From: Nautiliaceae bacterium
GTDB taxonomy: Bacteria; Campylobacterota; Campylobacteria; Campylobacterales; Nautiliaceae
NCBI GenBank assembly: GCA_027035735.1
Contig: JALVUH010000126.1
Coordinates: 1 to 6,419, forward strand
DNA: 6,419 nucleotides
Direction: 5' to 3'
Shown here: positions 6,311-6,419 of the stretch, piece after piece
Numbering within the stretch: the first letter of the stretch is position 1
How the letters are laid out: each line of letters opens with the position of its first letter
Program-made: the position numbers and the translations under genes
Notes under the pieces: model-generated
Database searches by the model: none
The model's input: only the letters and a program-made list of their open reading frames with translations
Told to the model about the DNA's origin: nothing

Positions 6311-6419
6311 AAAAATTAATTATATTTTTTGCTGTTTTTCTTTTTGCAAGCAACCTTGTAAATGTAAATTTTTTTCCTCAAAATAATAAATTAGATATTC
6401 TTTTATCATTAGATTCAAA
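6307..6419 (+). CDS. Exported protein, N-terminal fragment (possibly AMIN-like)
   Basis: Only the first 37 codons lie in the window. They begin with a classic Sec signal peptide: KK, then a hydrophobic core LIIFFAVFLF (4-13), then a probable cleavage region around ASN (14-16). The mature start VNVNFFPQNNKLDILLSLDS has the alternating strand pattern of an AMIN-type beta domain (periplasmic, cell-wall-binding), but the fragment is too short to be sure. ATG 6307 overlaps the fliN stop (ATGA), with only a weak purine-rich site (AAGAGAAG) ahead, so translation probably depends on coupling to fliN. The context suggests a periplasmic or envelope part linked to flagellar function. An alternative is an unrelated exported protein carried on the same transcript. 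Confidence 0.75.
   Translation, partial: MKKLIIFFAVFLFASNLVNVNFFPQNNKLDILLSLDS

Noticed and set aside
1..6419. CRISPR array, insertion sequence, tRNA/rRNA gene or mobile-element boundary
   Set aside because: There are no spaced direct repeats, transposase-like frames, terminal inverted repeats or tRNA-like cloverleaf. Genes abut or overlap and composition is even throughout.

Overview
This is a strongly AT-rich, gene-dense bacterial window. I read it as Campylobacterota (the former epsilonproteobacteria). The support is the base composition, the tightly packed overlapping genes, the AAGGA ribosome binding sites, the T-run-plus-G promoter architecture and the style of the FliN and UvrA proteins. 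A thermophilic vent relative such as Nautilia, Caminibacter or Lebetimonas is plausible, but I cannot establish that from the sequence alone.

Four genes run leftward from about 5550 to the left edge: a TauE/SafE-type anion permease (4816-5547), a small integral membrane protein of unknown function (4352-4807), uvrA for nucleotide excision repair (1490-4300), and a CLC-family chloride channel/transporter with C-terminal CBS domains whose 3' end lies outside the window (1-1502). The permease and the small membrane protein are spaced for one transcript, with a ribosome binding site overlapping a stop codon. uvrA has its own good promoter in a 51-base gap. The CLC gene overlaps the end of uvrA and should be co-transcribed with it. 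Its reading frame has no ATG, GTG or TTG near its true N-terminus, so it appears to start at ATT.

Three genes run rightward from 5595: a CheX/CheC-like phosphatase-domain protein, the flagellar switch protein FliN, and the first 37 codons of an exported protein. They overlap by 1 and 4 bases (TAATG, ATGA), so they form a translationally coupled flagellar/chemotaxis operon. The CheX-like plus FliN pair resembles a split version of FliY, in which both domains are in one chain.

The two gene groups diverge from a 47-base region (5548-5594) that carries promoter-like elements on both strands. No gap exceeds 300 bases. I see no mobile element, CRISPR array, tRNA or rRNA, and no candidate for a wholly new defence or metabolic system. 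The points of interest are the CLC start codon and its divergent pore motifs, the split-FliY arrangement, and the small unknown membrane protein.
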